Assembly: GCA_008711295.1 (NCBI GenBank)
Contig: VUYV01000041.1
Coordinates: 2,862,368-2,926,367, forward strand
DNA: 64,000 nt
Direction of reading: 5' to 3'
From: Anarhynchus alexandrinus
Taxonomy: Eukaryota > Chordata > Aves > Charadriiformes > Charadriidae
The notes under the pieces: model-generated
Databases searched by the model: none
What the model was told of the DNA's origin: nothing
What the model saw: only the letters and a program-made list of their open reading frames with translations
Shown: piece by piece, positions 48,248 to 61,025 of the stretch
Position numbering within the stretch: the first letter of the stretch is position 1
How the letters are laid out: every line of letters starts with the position of its first letter
Made by a program: the position numbers and the translations under genes

Positions 48248-50616
48248 CAGTGTCAGCATCGTGTCTGCAAGTTTAAAGGAAAATGTCCAAGGAGGGTGGT
48301 TAAACAGAGTACAGCAGCTGTTCAAAGAAACAAAATCCTGCCCTCTCAACCTACACAAAATTGTATATTTGTCAGGATTAGGAGTTGGTGCATTTTTAGC
48401 GTAAGGTAATTTTTTTTTAAAGAACTGTGTGTATTTCTGTGTTGATACAAAATGTGTTATTTATTAAATTCCAATGTTTACTTTAATGGTCAGAATTATT
48501 TGTGAGGTCTGCAATGAGGTCCATTGTCTTCAGAATGGCAGGGGTTGGTCAGGAAATTCCTAAAGTTTGTGCTTTTTTTAAAAAAACAAAACAAATTGTT
48601 GCAATTGTACAGTTCCTCATGATTTGTGTATAGGTCTTGAGTTGCTGATGCTCACTTTGCAATTTAGCAGAATAGGAATTTCAAAGGTTTTGGATCTTTG
48701 TTGGCTATGTAAACTCCTTTATGAGAAGTTGTCTAATATTGCTGCTCCTCTCCTTGAATGGCAGTTGAAATCTTGCATACCAGTACATTAAAACAGTACA
48801 ACAAATTCTGTATCACTGAAGCTACTGCAAAGTACAGTTCAATTATTAAAAAAGAGAAAAGGGAAAAATATTTTAAAACAGACTTTGCAATTACAGAGAT
48901 AAGGCACTAGAGCTTTTACAGTACTACAAATGCCAAAGAGATTAAATAAGTTATCTTCAAACAATTGCAGGATATATTTTCTTTTATGTTTCCAGTAGTA
49001 ATTTAAAGCACAGTAAGAATTAAATTTTTGATATACAGGGAAAAGACAAAATATCTTATTTGTTCCAAAACTTTGTGTCAAATGAGTTCTGTGCGCAGTA
49101 TGAAACACTGTATAAACTATTGTTCAAAGAACGCTAAACAAATATATGCACCCCCTCTCCCAAAATTTTAAAATATTGTATATTTAAATACTATGATTAA
49201 ACTGGAATTGCCATACCAAGAAAACCCATCTTTTTTAGTGCAGATGGCATTGAAATGTATTCCATTCTTTGAAATACCTTTTGTTTACACTGTGATTTGT
49301 TCTGTTCAACACTTTAAAACACAATTCAGTTTTAGGTGTTTAAGGTTGTTTTTTTTCTTTAAGAAAAATTGTCAGTATACCTCATTAGGAAATACTTACT
49401 GATGATTCTGGTGCATTTATTCTATTTAACTTTTGAAAAAATTTTAACACTGTAATAGCATAAATGGAACTAGAACTATGAAATACACATGAAAGGAAGC
49501 CATTTTTATGTCAAATGCAATGTGTATGTAGCCAGTTAGTTTTACTGTATGAAACACTTGTCAGTAGTCCTCTGAATCAAGCTAGTTGTGGTAACAGAAT
49601 TAAGGGCAATTCACTTTTAACAGTTTGAATCCATGTTAATAGCTATTATATGTCCTCACAAAGGAAAGAGAATAGATGGTAGAATAGTTAGTAGTCATCA
49701 CAGGAAGGCCAAGAATGGAAATGCTACCACAAATTCTTTTATTCCCTCAAATATCTCAAGATCAGGTCTAAGATAATAACATAGCTTTGAAGAAGCTTGA
49801 TTTTTCCAGAGCTTCTGTTAAGTTAGTAGCGGGCTTGGAAGCCTAATACTTCATATTAAGTATACAAGTAATTTAATTGACTTCAAGCGTTTCAGTAGAG
49901 TACCTTTCTGAATTAGGGACTTAAGGCAGTAGATCTGGCTTCCCTCATGAACGCTAGAGATTTGACCAGATAGTGTTTGAAATTCAGTGGGAGTCTTATC
50001 AAAGCCTTTATTCTCTTTTAATACAAACGTGATAAGATGAATATTTTTCTCTTGTTATATATAAAGGGCTTTTACTTAATTTTCAAAACCAGCTGCTGAC
50101 TGAAGTCACGTAAGCTATTAGCGTGTCTCTTCAGGGTGATTTCTGACATGGTTTTTACTGTATCCAAAACAACACTGACACCAGTGTAATATAGAAGTAA
50201 TGTGGCTCTTCCAGTTGATATTATCAAAGGGAAGAGCTTCTTAATATTTTTTATAGGGACTGCACACCAACTAAGATGGAAAGCCATGAAGCAGCAAATG
50301 AATCAGAAATTTGGCTAGGAGCAAGCTAATTTAATTGCAACTTATGGTTTGATAGTGATCTCCCTGCTGCAAAATAGAGCAATAAAAGTCAAATACATAC
50401 TGAATAAGGTGCCCCCAAGTTCTTACTCATGTGCGGTATCAAACTACCTCTCAAGGATTTGGTGAAGAGTGAGAAAACAGTTTAAAGTGTTCTGTAAAAG
50501 TCAGAGGACTTCTTCCAGAAGCAGTTGATCAATCAAAAAATCTTTCTGTGACAGAAATAGATTGGAACAGAACCTTAAAAACAATAGTATACATGTTGCA
50601 GTTTAATTCTGTGTGA

Positions 50617-50622
50617 AATAAA
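50617..50622 (+). terminator. FGD6: Possible alternative FGD6 polyadenylation signal
   Basis: An AATAAA hexamer is followed by T/G-rich sequence (TTGTCTTTG). It lies about 0.7 kb before the favoured site. Similar AATAAA hexamers occur near 50,381 and 50,796. Sequence alone cannot say whether any is used. Confidence 0.3.
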
Positions 50623-51336
50623 TTGTCTTTGTAAACATGTTTGAATATTTCTTTTCCTTTTTCTCCAGCACTAGTGCTTTGTGCCATATGTGTCACCCAC
50701 AACATAGGCATTTTCATAACATTTTCAGATGGTTGCTTTTTAAACTTACCCTATTTCTCCAGTTTGTCTCCCATTTTTATTCGTTACCATCAAAAATAAA
50801 GTATTCACTTCTTGATTTGACTAAATACTAAAACAAGACCAGAATTTTTTCAACACCTGGCTACCTCTTCTTTTAAGAATCTATAGTTAATAATTAATTT
50901 AAGATTGGTTAGTAAAGTATGAGACAAACATTAGCACTGAATATTAGCTCTAGCATCTTTAATCTTGGAGAAATGAAACATTCTAGGATCCTGAATTGTC
51001 CTTAACTTAAAACTATTTTTTGTGCCCAGAGGACTTAAAACAAATAGATAGCTGAGCAGCTATGGCACACATTTTACTAAATATTTTGTGTTTGCGGAAA
51101 CTTGATTACTCAACTATGTATATTACATCATAACATAAAGAGATGTTTGGAAAGACACATTCAATGCATTTGTTTGCCATAACTGCTGCCGCCTGTATTT
51201 ACCATCCAAATAGGCTTTTATTTGGAGCAGTCCTATATTGTACTGTCTAAATGAAAGAATAGAATCTTTATTTTGTAAATGAAAACAGTTTAAAGTTGTT
51301 GTAAATATTCCTGTGGATATGTATCATTTTTGTATA

Positions 51337-51342
51337 AATAAA
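51337..51342 (+). terminator. FGD6: Likely main FGD6 polyadenylation signal AATAAA
   Basis: A canonical hexamer is followed at 15-30 bases by a G/T-rich element (GAGTCTGCGTTGGTTTTTT). That is the expected layout for a vertebrate cleavage site. It is the last good hexamer before sequence without UTR character. Confidence 0.65.
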
Positions 51343-51360
51343 TTCACATTAGTTGAGTCT

Positions 51361-53759
51361 GCGTTGGTTTTTTAATATTTTCAATGTTTTATGTGTTACG
51401 TCATTTGTGCCTTCATTGATTTTCAGATGGCAGAATTTGCTGCCATTATCCTGCACATCAGTCTCGCTTTAAAATTCCTACTATGTTTTGCCCTTATGAA
51501 CAGAAAACAGCCTGAAAAGGTTGGCTGTGTGCACAGACCGACACTGCTGCTGGATCTGACCACCTGAAACATTAGTTTTAAGTGAATTACCTTGCTCATG
51601 TCAGCCAAGACGCTACACACTCTCACTACCAAAACTGGTGTCTTTGCTACAGAGATTATTTCCATCTTCCTGCCTTCCTGTCTTTACTTTGCTGCCTCTT
51701 ACTCTGTAGTTCTTCACTTTCTGTTCCCTTTTCCCCAGCCCCCCAAAATAAAAGCCCACACCTTCACGAGTTCATGTTTGTTTTCTATAGAGCCCTTCCA
51801 CAACCAGGTGCAGAGCCTGTGCTGGAACACACCTTGCAGACAAAATGTGACAATCCAAAAAATTGCGCCTGAGCAAGTGTCACCTGTAGGACACCAAGCA
51901 GTGGGGTTTTATCTCCTGAAGCCACCTCCCAGCCCTGGGGCATGACAGTTTTTCTGAGCTTCATAAGCCCAGGAATGAACTAGGCTCCCTTTGCCAATGT
52001 GCTATAAAGTACTGCGATTTACAGGTCTGAGCAGAAACTAGCTGCAGCAACAGCTGACCAGGATACATTAACCCCTAAAGAGCGCAAGTCATTAATGCAA
52101 TATTCTTGAACATTTATTAGTGGAAATAAGACAGTTCTGGAACACAGGATGCAGGATGAGAGGGCTATTCTCTCAGTCTCCTGGTGAATAGACATACCCA
52201 TGGCAAAGAAAGCATCCTAAGAAACCATCATTCTAAAGAATGTCTATGTGAAGGTCAAATGAAGGGTGTTACATTAATAAATCCTTTTGCAAAATCCAGT
52301 TCTGCTGTATCTGTTAAAGTATGCTGGAATCACAGTTTCTGTTGGCATAAGTATTTTAGCAGGGCCTGTAAGGGAGAGATTTTTCTGTCAGGTTAGTTAT
52401 GCTGCCTTCTTGTACTTCTCTGACAGATGTTTGAAAGCATTTTTTTGATAACTTGCAGTAACAGCATAACAGGTTTTCCTTCTCTGTGTGTTTTTGATAG
52501 GGATGTGTCTCTTGTAATCTCAGCTGACGCAGCTACATGGACGTGCCTTTGTAATACAGATCAAGTATGAATTGGGTCACTTGCTATGAAAAAAAAATCA
52601 AAACATGTTTTATCAGTTACAGTGACATTTCTGCTCTATTGAGGATATCAGAATACTTGTCTGAAATAAGCTTTGGTGCAAATTCCTAGGAATTTGTTAA
52701 ATTAAACTGCAATAAGCTCCTTCATTTAGAAAATGGATGTGTAGCTCAGGCTAGTTTGGGAAGTGACAAGTACTGCAAATTGAGAATGCTGTAACATTTG
52801 ACACTTTCGGGAAATGCTTAGCAAGTTAATTGCTCCAATTTAAAAAATTTTCATAAGGTTCATTTGCATTTGGCTTTTGGGAACGTGTTTGATCAAAAAG
52901 CAAAATACGATGCTTACAAGTACTGACTGAACTAGTGATCATGAGCTAGGGTAGCTAGATGCAAGTACAGCTGTGGGACTGAGGGTGGGAAGAGAAGCAG
53001 TAAAGGAATTGGTGAGATAAGAGCATGAATGATTTTATTAACGTTAATACATGAATTCCTTGTACTCTTCAGGGTTTTTTCATATCTCTGCTTCTCAGAT
53101 GTTGATGCTTATGTCATCTGATTCAGTAGAAATTGCATAAAATGGTCTAAATGAATTTCAGATAATGAAATTGTGCATACAGCCCCGGTGGCCTACATGA
53201 AGTTCCTGATGACCTCCAACCACAGCTATACAATCTTCAATGAACAGATGGAAGGGGGAAATAGGACATATTTAAATTATAAAACTCTTACTTAAAATCA
53301 AGGTCACTAAAATAATTAGCATAAACTAAGTAATTAGCTAACACAACTTTGGTCCAAACGGATGTTGAGACATAGCGAGAACTGCAATAACTTGTTCTTT
53401 TGGCACTTTTTTTGAAAGTCCTACTCTAGCTGGGAGTGCACTCATTAGCAGCCAGGCTCCCCATTGCCTTTCCAAACCCTGTTCAGAGCAGTGTTGACAT
53501 TTAACAAAGTAATTTGCTGCTACCGTACTGGCAGAGAAAGACAGCTCTGTCAAACACCGCTGGCTGAACTGCTGCAGTAACTGCGAGGGTAACTCACGGT
53601 GGGATGAAGTGGTTTATGTCTTCATCATGTTGCACGTTTCAAACCGAATCTGCAAGTCTCACCTATGCATTTGCTTCAGTGGGAAGAACCCACCAAGCCA
53701 CCCAAGGCCAAAAGCGACCGCTTTGCACCTGTGATGTCTGAAGCCGACACGTTCCCGTT
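51361..53759. other. Intergenic region between FGD6 and the CpG island
   Basis: About 2.4 kb without any coding or RNA feature that I recognise. Base composition is AT-rich until about 53,560, then becomes CpG-richer towards the island. Confidence 0.7.
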
Positions 53760-54960
53760 TCCTTGCAGAGTAACCGCAGCGGGCATCCTGGAGTTCTCCT
53801 CTCGATGGGCACGATGATGCCCGCGGGCCTGTTAGAACGACTCGGGGCTGAGCCGCTTTTCCCCACCCCTGAGGGAGCTTCGCCTCAGGCGCCCTCCTCC
53901 CGAGGAGCGCGTAGCACAGGCACCGGCCGGCTGCCACCGCCACCTGCCCGCGGCACCTCAGCTCTCAGTGTGCTCCTCACCGCGCTCTGTGCCCGGCGAC
54001 GGGGCCCGCCAGCACGGACAAAGGGCCGCTGCGGCGGTAAAAACCGCAGGGCCGCCACCACCACCTCACCCCCGGGCACCGTTAACGGCCGCCGGAAGGG
54101 TGGGGAAGGTGAGGCGGCCCCGCCCCGCCCTCGCGCGCACCCCTCCCCGCCAGGCGGCCGGCCGGCAGCGCCGGCGCATCCGCCGCGGCGGGGCNTCCCC
54201 TCGGCGGAGGCGGTGGCGGCCGCCGCGGCCTTGGCGGCTGTGGCGGCAGCTGCGCGCTAACGGTGCGGGCCCGCGCGGCTGACGGCCCGTCGCCCCCGCG
54301 GAGCGTGGCGGGGCGCCGCCCGTCCCGTCCCGTCCCATCCCGTCTTGTCCCGTCCCGCCTCGCCTCAGGCCTCGGCGCGCCCCGCCGGCGGCCCCGCGCC
54401 CCCCGACCTTTCACCTACAGGAACCGCTTGTGCCTCCCGCCGCCCCGCATCCGGGCGCTGCCGGCTGCCGCTCCCCGGCGGGCTCCGGCCCCTCCTGCTG
54501 GGGAGAGGGAGCCGCGGGGGGAGGCGGCGGCACCGGCGGGCGATGCCACCCTCGTGCTGCGCTCCGGCCTCCCCCCCCCCCTCCCCTTCCCGGCCCCGCG
54601 CAGCCATTTTGTGCGGGGCGCCGCTCTGCGGCCCCGCTGGCCGCGGTGGAGGGCGAGCCCGGGTGCTGGATCGCCGCCCTTTTCCCGTCGCCGCAGCCCC
54701 GTCGAGCCCCCCCGGGGAGGAGGGGAGAGGCGAGGGCAGCCTGCCGGCGGGGTGGGCTAAGGTGGGGGGAGAACAGGCCCGGCCGCCGGGCTGAGGCTTG
54801 GCCGTCGCGGTTCTCCTTCCTTCCCCGTCGCGGCCATGCGCGGCCTCGGCCCCCCCGGGCGATGGGTGGCCGTGCTTTCCTCCCCCCCCACCTCCCCAGC
54901 CACTTTGTGCCTGCTGACTCCCATCACCCCGCCGGCTCCCTCTTCTCAGATACCTCTGGC
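53760..54960 (+). promoter_or_regulatory. CpG island, probable NR2C1 promoter and first exon
   Basis: About 1.2 kb is very GC- and CpG-rich, in sharp contrast to the AT-rich flanks. It has many GGGCGG/CCGCCC-type Sp1 boxes, a YY1-like GCCATTTT at 54,603-54,610 and an NRF1-like GCCATGCGC at about 54,833. There is no TATA box. This is a housekeeping-type promoter. In mammals NR2C1 (orphan nuclear receptor TR2) starts a few kb beyond the FGD6 3' end in the same direction, so that gene is the natural candidate. This is inferred from gene order only, because no NR2C1 protein sequence is visible. The start site and first exon boundary are not fixed; GGGAAG|GTGAGG at about 54,108 is one possible donor. 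An N lies at 54,195. Confidence 0.7.
54319..54358 (+). repeat. CCGTC pentanucleotide repeat
   Basis: About seven imperfect CCGTC units lie within the CpG island. Such GC-rich short repeats are prone to length variation and sequencing error. Confidence 0.9.
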
Positions 54961-56354
54961 GGCTGTCGGGGTTTATTTGGGTGAAGGTAGTATGTCCTGC
55001 ATTATACTCGGTATTATTTTTGTTGGGGCAGATGACCCTGTCGTTGTGCCTTATTTTGTCTCGGTGGGTGGGGTTTTTCTTTAAAGCTGCGGGGTTTAGT
55101 GGGTTCTTCCTTTACTCCGTGCTGCAATATATTGTCTTAAGTGTAAAAAGCACAGCCCTGTAACGGTGCAAATTTATAGTTGCACTTTGTGGAGAAAAGA
55201 GAGGAAATGGCATGTGTTGTGCAAATAAACTTGCACAACAGGGGACAAAAAAAAAAGTCTTTTGATACTGATTTTACTGCAAGATGAGTGTGTGGACATG
55301 ATTCATGGAAAACCGAGTTGGGTAGTCTTCATATGTGAAAGCTCTGATCTGAAGCTGATACCAGCATCAGCAAGGTGCACTTGGGAAAGGTGGCATGGTT
55401 GGAAGAGCTGCATCCATGCCTATCATAGAAAAATAAGATGACAAAACATTAAAATAGTTTTCTGCAGGACAGCTTCCTGATTTTGGAATCAGCATTGTAC
55501 AAGTAGCTATAAAAGTATCAGAGGGGGAGGCAAAACATCACATTACTGTACCGGGTGAGGTAGTGTTGATCTGGTGACTCTTTGTTCTACACTTTGTAAT
55601 TTTGTATGGCTTTTTCTGTAACAGCATTTCTCCCTGAAAATAACTCTAAATATTTTTTTTCTCCAGTAGTCTGTGGTAGCCAGTTGTGACATGAGATGTC
55701 TTAGTCCAACAGAGCATTTAGCCCACAGCTTGCTCCTTGCTTTACAACTTTCCTCTGGGACACTTGTTTGAGGGAAGTCTTAAGGTCTGTGAAATGTTCT
55801 ACTACTGTCTGTAGCTTTTTCTCCAGAGATATTGCAGACCCTCTCTTATCACAGAACTAAGTATTTTCATGGGATATGGTGGTCAGCTGTACGTGTGCAC
55901 ATGCATGGTAAAGTGAGGAACATAACTTAGGTCACCTGGTGGGGTGTACAGTCTTGAGATGCTTCTGCAGTTTGTGTAAACTGCTCTATCTGGATGATTG
56001 GACACCACTTATTAAGTCTGTTGCATTTTACAACAACAGATCAAGATGCTTATTACAGAAAAGAGCTCACAGTAGATTAACTAGCTTTGACTTTCCCCCT
56101 CAGTTCTTGGGGCGCTGATTAGTATTTCTGTCTTTCTTGCTGGTTGTATCTTGTTGTGAAATGTTGTGGTGAAGGTAACAAATTTGGTGGGAGTTCTGAT
56201 ATCTTTAAGAATAGTCATAGCCCAGGCTAGATCAGGGGAGAGGAGAGGGCGTTGTTTTTTGCCTACATTGATTTTTTTGGCCAAGTTTCTTAGCCTCTGA
56301 CGACAAAGCACCAGGCAACGTTTATAACGCTGAAGTTGACTCCGCTGCTTCAGG

Positions 56355-56436
56355 GGAAAAGGCGTTGGACCAAATGACCTCCAGAAGTACCTTTCAACAT
56401 GAGTTATTTCATGATTGTATTCTGTTATTAAAGGGG
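56355..56436 (+). mobile_element. Decayed CR1 LINE 3' end
   Basis: GGCGTTGGACCAAATGACCT and CCAGAAGTACCTTTCAAC, followed by ATGATTGTATTCTG, follow the CR1 3' end (GGTTGGACTAGATGACCTCC, AGGTCCCTTCCAACC, ATTCTATGATTCTG) with many substitutions. It is much older than the copy at 45.6 kb. Confidence 0.7.
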
Positions 56437-56447
56437 GGGGGGGGGGN
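56433..56447. repeat. G homopolymer ending in an N
   Basis: A run of about 14 G then one N, then A/C-rich sequence. The N probably marks an unresolved homopolymer length. Confidence 0.95.
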
Positions 56448-59400
56448 AAACAAAACCCCAGTGATACTATAGCATGCAGTTAAATACTTTGTGTGCAAAA
56501 TATAATTACAGAATGCTTAAAGCTAATGTGCTAGTCCAGTGAAAACTGGCATTCATCTATAATGTGAAATCTAAATATTTACACTGGTAAGATTAATTTG
56601 CTATGCTGATACTCAGTCTTCATTTTGATTTATTGTGTGCTCATTGTATTATGCAATTAAAATTTGTGCAGCCAGTGAAGTTGCTAGAGTTTCCTTAAAG
56701 TTTGTGAAGGAAAGCAGTTTCCCTAAAGAAAGTAACCTGTGTCTAATGTTTGGGTGAAAAATCCCTGGGAAAAAAAACAGCACCCCTTGCTTAAAGTAGG
56801 GAGCTTAACTGTGTATAAGGAATAGTGGTGTCAAATCTTTAAGTTGTACATGTTTGTTCTGCTGGTGGACAAAGTGTGGATCTTAGCTGGCAGCGCTGCA
56901 GCTGGCAGAGGGTATGTGTGCCTTTCCAGCCTCAGCAGCCATCCTGGTTTAAGCAGTTTTAATAGTAAGCTTTGCTAACCTGAGTTATTTTGGTTGATAC
57001 AGCTCTCATGTGAGTGTTTACCTTCCCAGACCTGTGGGGATGTTAACATCCACTGTGAGGAAGCTGTAAGCAGCTGGGGTGGGTGCGAGGGCTGCAGGCT
57101 CTGGCTGGCATAGCTGTCTGTGTATGCTTTCTTTGTCGCACTCAGGCTGCAGTATGCAACCCAACAGTGACCATCAGGGAAAACAACAATACCCAAGTTA
57201 CTCTGGTTAACTCTTTACATTTTTTTTTCTCAGTGCTGTTTCAAGCTGCTTTTTAGCACTTTAAACTTTTGCCTGTATATTGTAAGGTAAGCTGCTGCAA
57301 AACAGAATTTCATCAGCATAAGAATGATGGATGAAACTGCAAAGGTGCAGTTAATCAAATTCTTATTCTGTGCTATGCAGACCTGTCCGTATTCTTACCC
57401 TTCCGTCAGCAGCTTTTGATTCCAGAGGTTACTGTGTTAGATCATACTCACCAAACTCTTAAAGCAACAAAGGATTTTGCTTCTGAAGAATCAAACTCTG
57501 AATTTCCAGTTCTCACATTGGAAGGTTGCTTGTGCTTTCTGAGTGAGTCCCATTGTCTTATGATGCAGTGCTGAGGATTTTGTAAGGAAGTATGATCCTT
57601 CTTGAAAATCTTAGTCTAAGAACTGCCTTTCTGTATCAATACTTGGATTAATTTTGTTATTTTGGCCAGGCCTTCTCTGAAAGGCTGTTAAAATTTGTTT
57701 AACTTACTTAAATTATTTTTTTTTCAACTTGATAGTAAGACAGGCTGGACTGAGCTAAGTATTTGACTGCCTTTGTAGGAAGTTAAACCAGAAACTTGAA
57801 AAACATAAACCACCAAAAAACCAAAGCCAAACCCTGTGCTATTGTCATATTAGCAATAATTAATGGCTATTTCATTCCAAATAAGTTGAGGTTGCTGTTT
57901 ATAGCTTAGCAGTAACTTTGTGGTGTGAAAACTACCCTATTTGTTTTGGTAATGTTTCCTTTGAACTATTAGCAGGACAGTGCAAGTGTCAACATGACTA
58001 ATGCTTTAACTCTTTGACTTATTTAATATTTTTTCTAGAGTGCTTTACACACATGTTTATAGGAATTTTAAAAAAACACAACCAAACAACAACAAAACCA
58101 AAACACACACCCTCTAGCAAAGTCTAATCCAGGGGAAAAGCAGGTGATGATATTTGTAAAGGGTTATTTTTATCTGAAACAATGTCAGCACTGGTTTACA
58201 GGAAGGATGTGTGTGAAACACAAGGGTTTTTTTCTGAAGGAAGTTTCTCTGGATATGAACATGTGCAAGTTGTAAGGGGAGAGTTAGTAGGATGGTTGAA
58301 TAGGTTTGAAAGTCCTTTCCGTGGCATGCCTTCATGTATGAGCTACCTCATCTGTGTCTGTAGTTTGGTGAATGCTCTGAGCAGTCACATCACACCACAC
58401 CTGTATGGACTATTTGGTGTTATACTTAAGCTGGTGTAACAATATGGGCTTTTTCTAAAAGAAATGGTCTATTTCTGCTTCTACCTGCTTTTCTTGTTAC
58501 GTATAGCAATCGTTAGCTGCAGGGTGAATAAATTCAGAAGATGAGCATACCTTATAGCTATATAACCACAAGGTCAAATGCAGAGAGGGACAAAGCTGTC
58601 AATGAGGAGTGGGGTAACCCCACTTTGTGAACTGCTGTAATTATACCACAGTGGATGTAATGCCTCTCTGTGTTTGGAAAGAAGGGTGTGCACTTGCTAT
58701 GCTTTGTTAGTGTAATCTTTGTGTGCCGGGTAGGAGAATGGACCTGGCTGAACCTAATTCAATGAAGAGGGAAGTCTTCAGTCAGATGAACTTCCTGCTC
58801 TGGTTTATTGTGCAGCTTCAGCTCTGGTGCAGGGAACCAGTTTGGGGTTTTTTCGTCCTGTGCCAATGCAGGATTTTGCAAGCTTCAGGTGAAGGTGCAG
58901 GCTATGGCTGACATTACAGAGGGCAGCTTGACCTGATTAAATGGCTGTCTCCTTACCTAGCTCTGGTGTGTAGCCAGTGCTCATGTGAGTGGACTCAGCT
59001 TGCAGACAGCCCCCTTGCCTTTCCTCCTTCCTTCTCCCACTGTTTGTGACACTGGTGAGCTGAATCAGCTCTGTAGCTGCTCAGGCAGGTTCTAGAGATG
59101 ACATGATAAAAGCAACAGGAGCCCAGGGCTAAAAGTGAGACTATCCCTTTGGTGGCCCAAACTTTAAGAGTGACTCTGAAGTCTCCTGAAAATTTATCCT
59201 AGCAATTCTGTTTTCTCACCTCTCCTCCCACTGTAGCACTTGCTTACATGAAAGAGCAGTGATTCTAAATTAATGGTACAGGCATGCCTGCAAATGCGTC
59301 TTTCTCTATTGCTGTGTGCCTTTTAATTATTCCCTTATGCTTTTACAAGCATGTCATCTTCCCTTGCTTGCCTGCAGGTTTAGCTGCTTCAGTTTCCTCT

Positions 59401-60263
59401 GGTTATCTGCCTCTTACATATGTACTCTCTAAATCTTGATGTCATGCAAGTTTAATAAACAGTATCTAACGGAGTGTCAAGAGTCACATAAATATTCCTT
59501 AGTTCATTGATAAAGAGAATGTTACTCCTTTAAGTCTGCCAACTGTTCTACCATCTTGAGCAATATGGCTTATAGAATGATAATCCAAGAATAGCTCATT
59601 TAGCTTCCCATATTCATTGAGCTTTTCTTGTATGAAACATTGAGCAGAGTAGTGTCATTTGTTTCACAAATGTGTTTGGATTTCTTGGCTTAATTTATTA
59701 TTAAAGTATTACCGAATACTATTCTGAAGTATAAAGAAATCTTAGTGCTTAAAACAAGTAACATACCACCCTAATTCTGGCACTTTGAATCATAGAGGGA
59801 TTAAGTGCTTTCTATTTTATGTGTAGGTATTTATTAGACAGGTTTGGCACTGGTTATGCTGAATTCTTAATTAGTACATGATGAGTTTGAGAATGGAAAT
59901 GAGGACTCGTTTCCATTTTGAGGTACAGAGCAGATGTAAGCCCAGTGTGATGACCTGAGCTAAAATAGCATATCTTTACTTCATTTTCTGAGATCTGTTG
60001 AAATTATTTACTACTGAAGCAGTATGACTATATAGAGAGATTAAGATAGTTTCTTCTAAGAGGGAATACTTTTCCAGTTTGCTTTCCGTTTTCAAACTTT
60101 CCTAAAAAGTCATGTTGATCTTTCTTTATTTCTCATTACTGTGATATAAGAACAGAAAGTAAAGCTCACAGTAACTTCTGCAGTCATAACTAGTTAACAT
60201 GCTTGTACCTCAGAAGCGTCTAGAACGTCCTTATGTTACTTTATTAGTTTAAATTTGCAGCTG

Positions 60264-61025
60264 TGTCGTGTTTTAGGCCAAATCAGCTACTGGAGACGTG
60301 GGGGACCCCGGATGGGACCGACAGATGCTCCCCTGTACCCCTCTTCAAAGAGAGAGGCAGAGGAGGGAAAAAGAGACTTGTAAGTTTAGAAGGAACTAAA
60401 CTACCTTAATGAAATATTAATAATAAAATAAAATGAAATATTAATAATAAAAGGAAATAATGAAATATATATAAAAACGTATCAAGCTCCCAGGATGACA
60501 ATTACAACATGGGCTGGCACTGGTGAAGTCCCAGGCTGGACTCAGTGATGGTTGGGAACTGGATTCCAGATCTGCATTCAGGATTGGGATCAAAGGCAGA
60601 CAAACAGACAGAGTCCTCCACAGACATCGACCATTGAAGAAAGGGAGACAGAGCTGACCCTTTGATCCCTCAGCTTTTATACTGAGCATGAGGCAGATGG
60701 GGTGGAATACCCCGTTGGTCAGCTTTGGGTCATCTGTCCTGTCCGCTCCTCCCCACAAGTGGGATCCCACTATGCTTTTCCACTTCCGACCCTCCAATGG
60801 GGCAAGTAACAAAGCTGGCTGGTCTTGGGTGTTATAGCAATAAGTATAAGCAAAAGCCTCTCTGCATACCATGCCTGGGCATCAGCTATAAACATAGGTC
60901 TTATCACTCTGAGAGAGTGAACATTGTCTGCACAATATGCTGTTAATTTCAGTAGTTAGCAGAGGCCTAGCTAAGAAGCAAAGTTACTGAACAAAATTGG
61001 TTCTGTTTTACCTCAAACCAGGACA
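60264..61025 (-). mobile_element. Solo LTR of an endogenous retrovirus, ERV-L-like
   Basis: Read on the minus strand, a 762-bp element begins TGTCCTGGTTTG and ends AAACACGACA, giving TGTC...GACA inverted ends. It has a TATA-like GTATAAAAGC (plus-strand 60,673-60,682) after a U3 segment, and a T/A-rich stretch in its 3' third. The flanks AGCTG (60,259-60,263) and ATCTG (61,026-61,030) could be a 5-bp target duplication with one change, which would fit ERV-L. The TGTCCTGGTTT start is shared with abundant LTRs of neoavian birds. No gag, pol or env sequence is attached, so it is a non-coding relic of recombination. Confidence 0.8.

Larger units (their letters stand above)
48248..51360 (+). other. 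FGD6: FGD6 3' untranslated region (probable)
   Basis: About 3.1 kb of AT-rich sequence follows the stop codon with no coding signal. The end is placed about 20 bases after an AATAAA at 51,337-51,342. A Pumilio-type TGTAAATA occurs at 51,300-51,307, close to that end. Earlier AATAAA hexamers (about 50,381 and 50,617) could give shorter forms. The exact cleavage site needs transcript data. Confidence 0.65.

Noticed and set aside
53190..53245. CR1-like phrase GATGACCTCCAACC
   Set aside because: The isolated phrase lacks the tail repeats and the preceding CR1 sequence, so chance is likely.
54066..54984. Several long overlapping open frames in the CpG island, both strands
   Set aside because: High GC content removes stop codons by chance. 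The translations are Pro/Arg/Gly-rich without family resemblance, and some cross an N.
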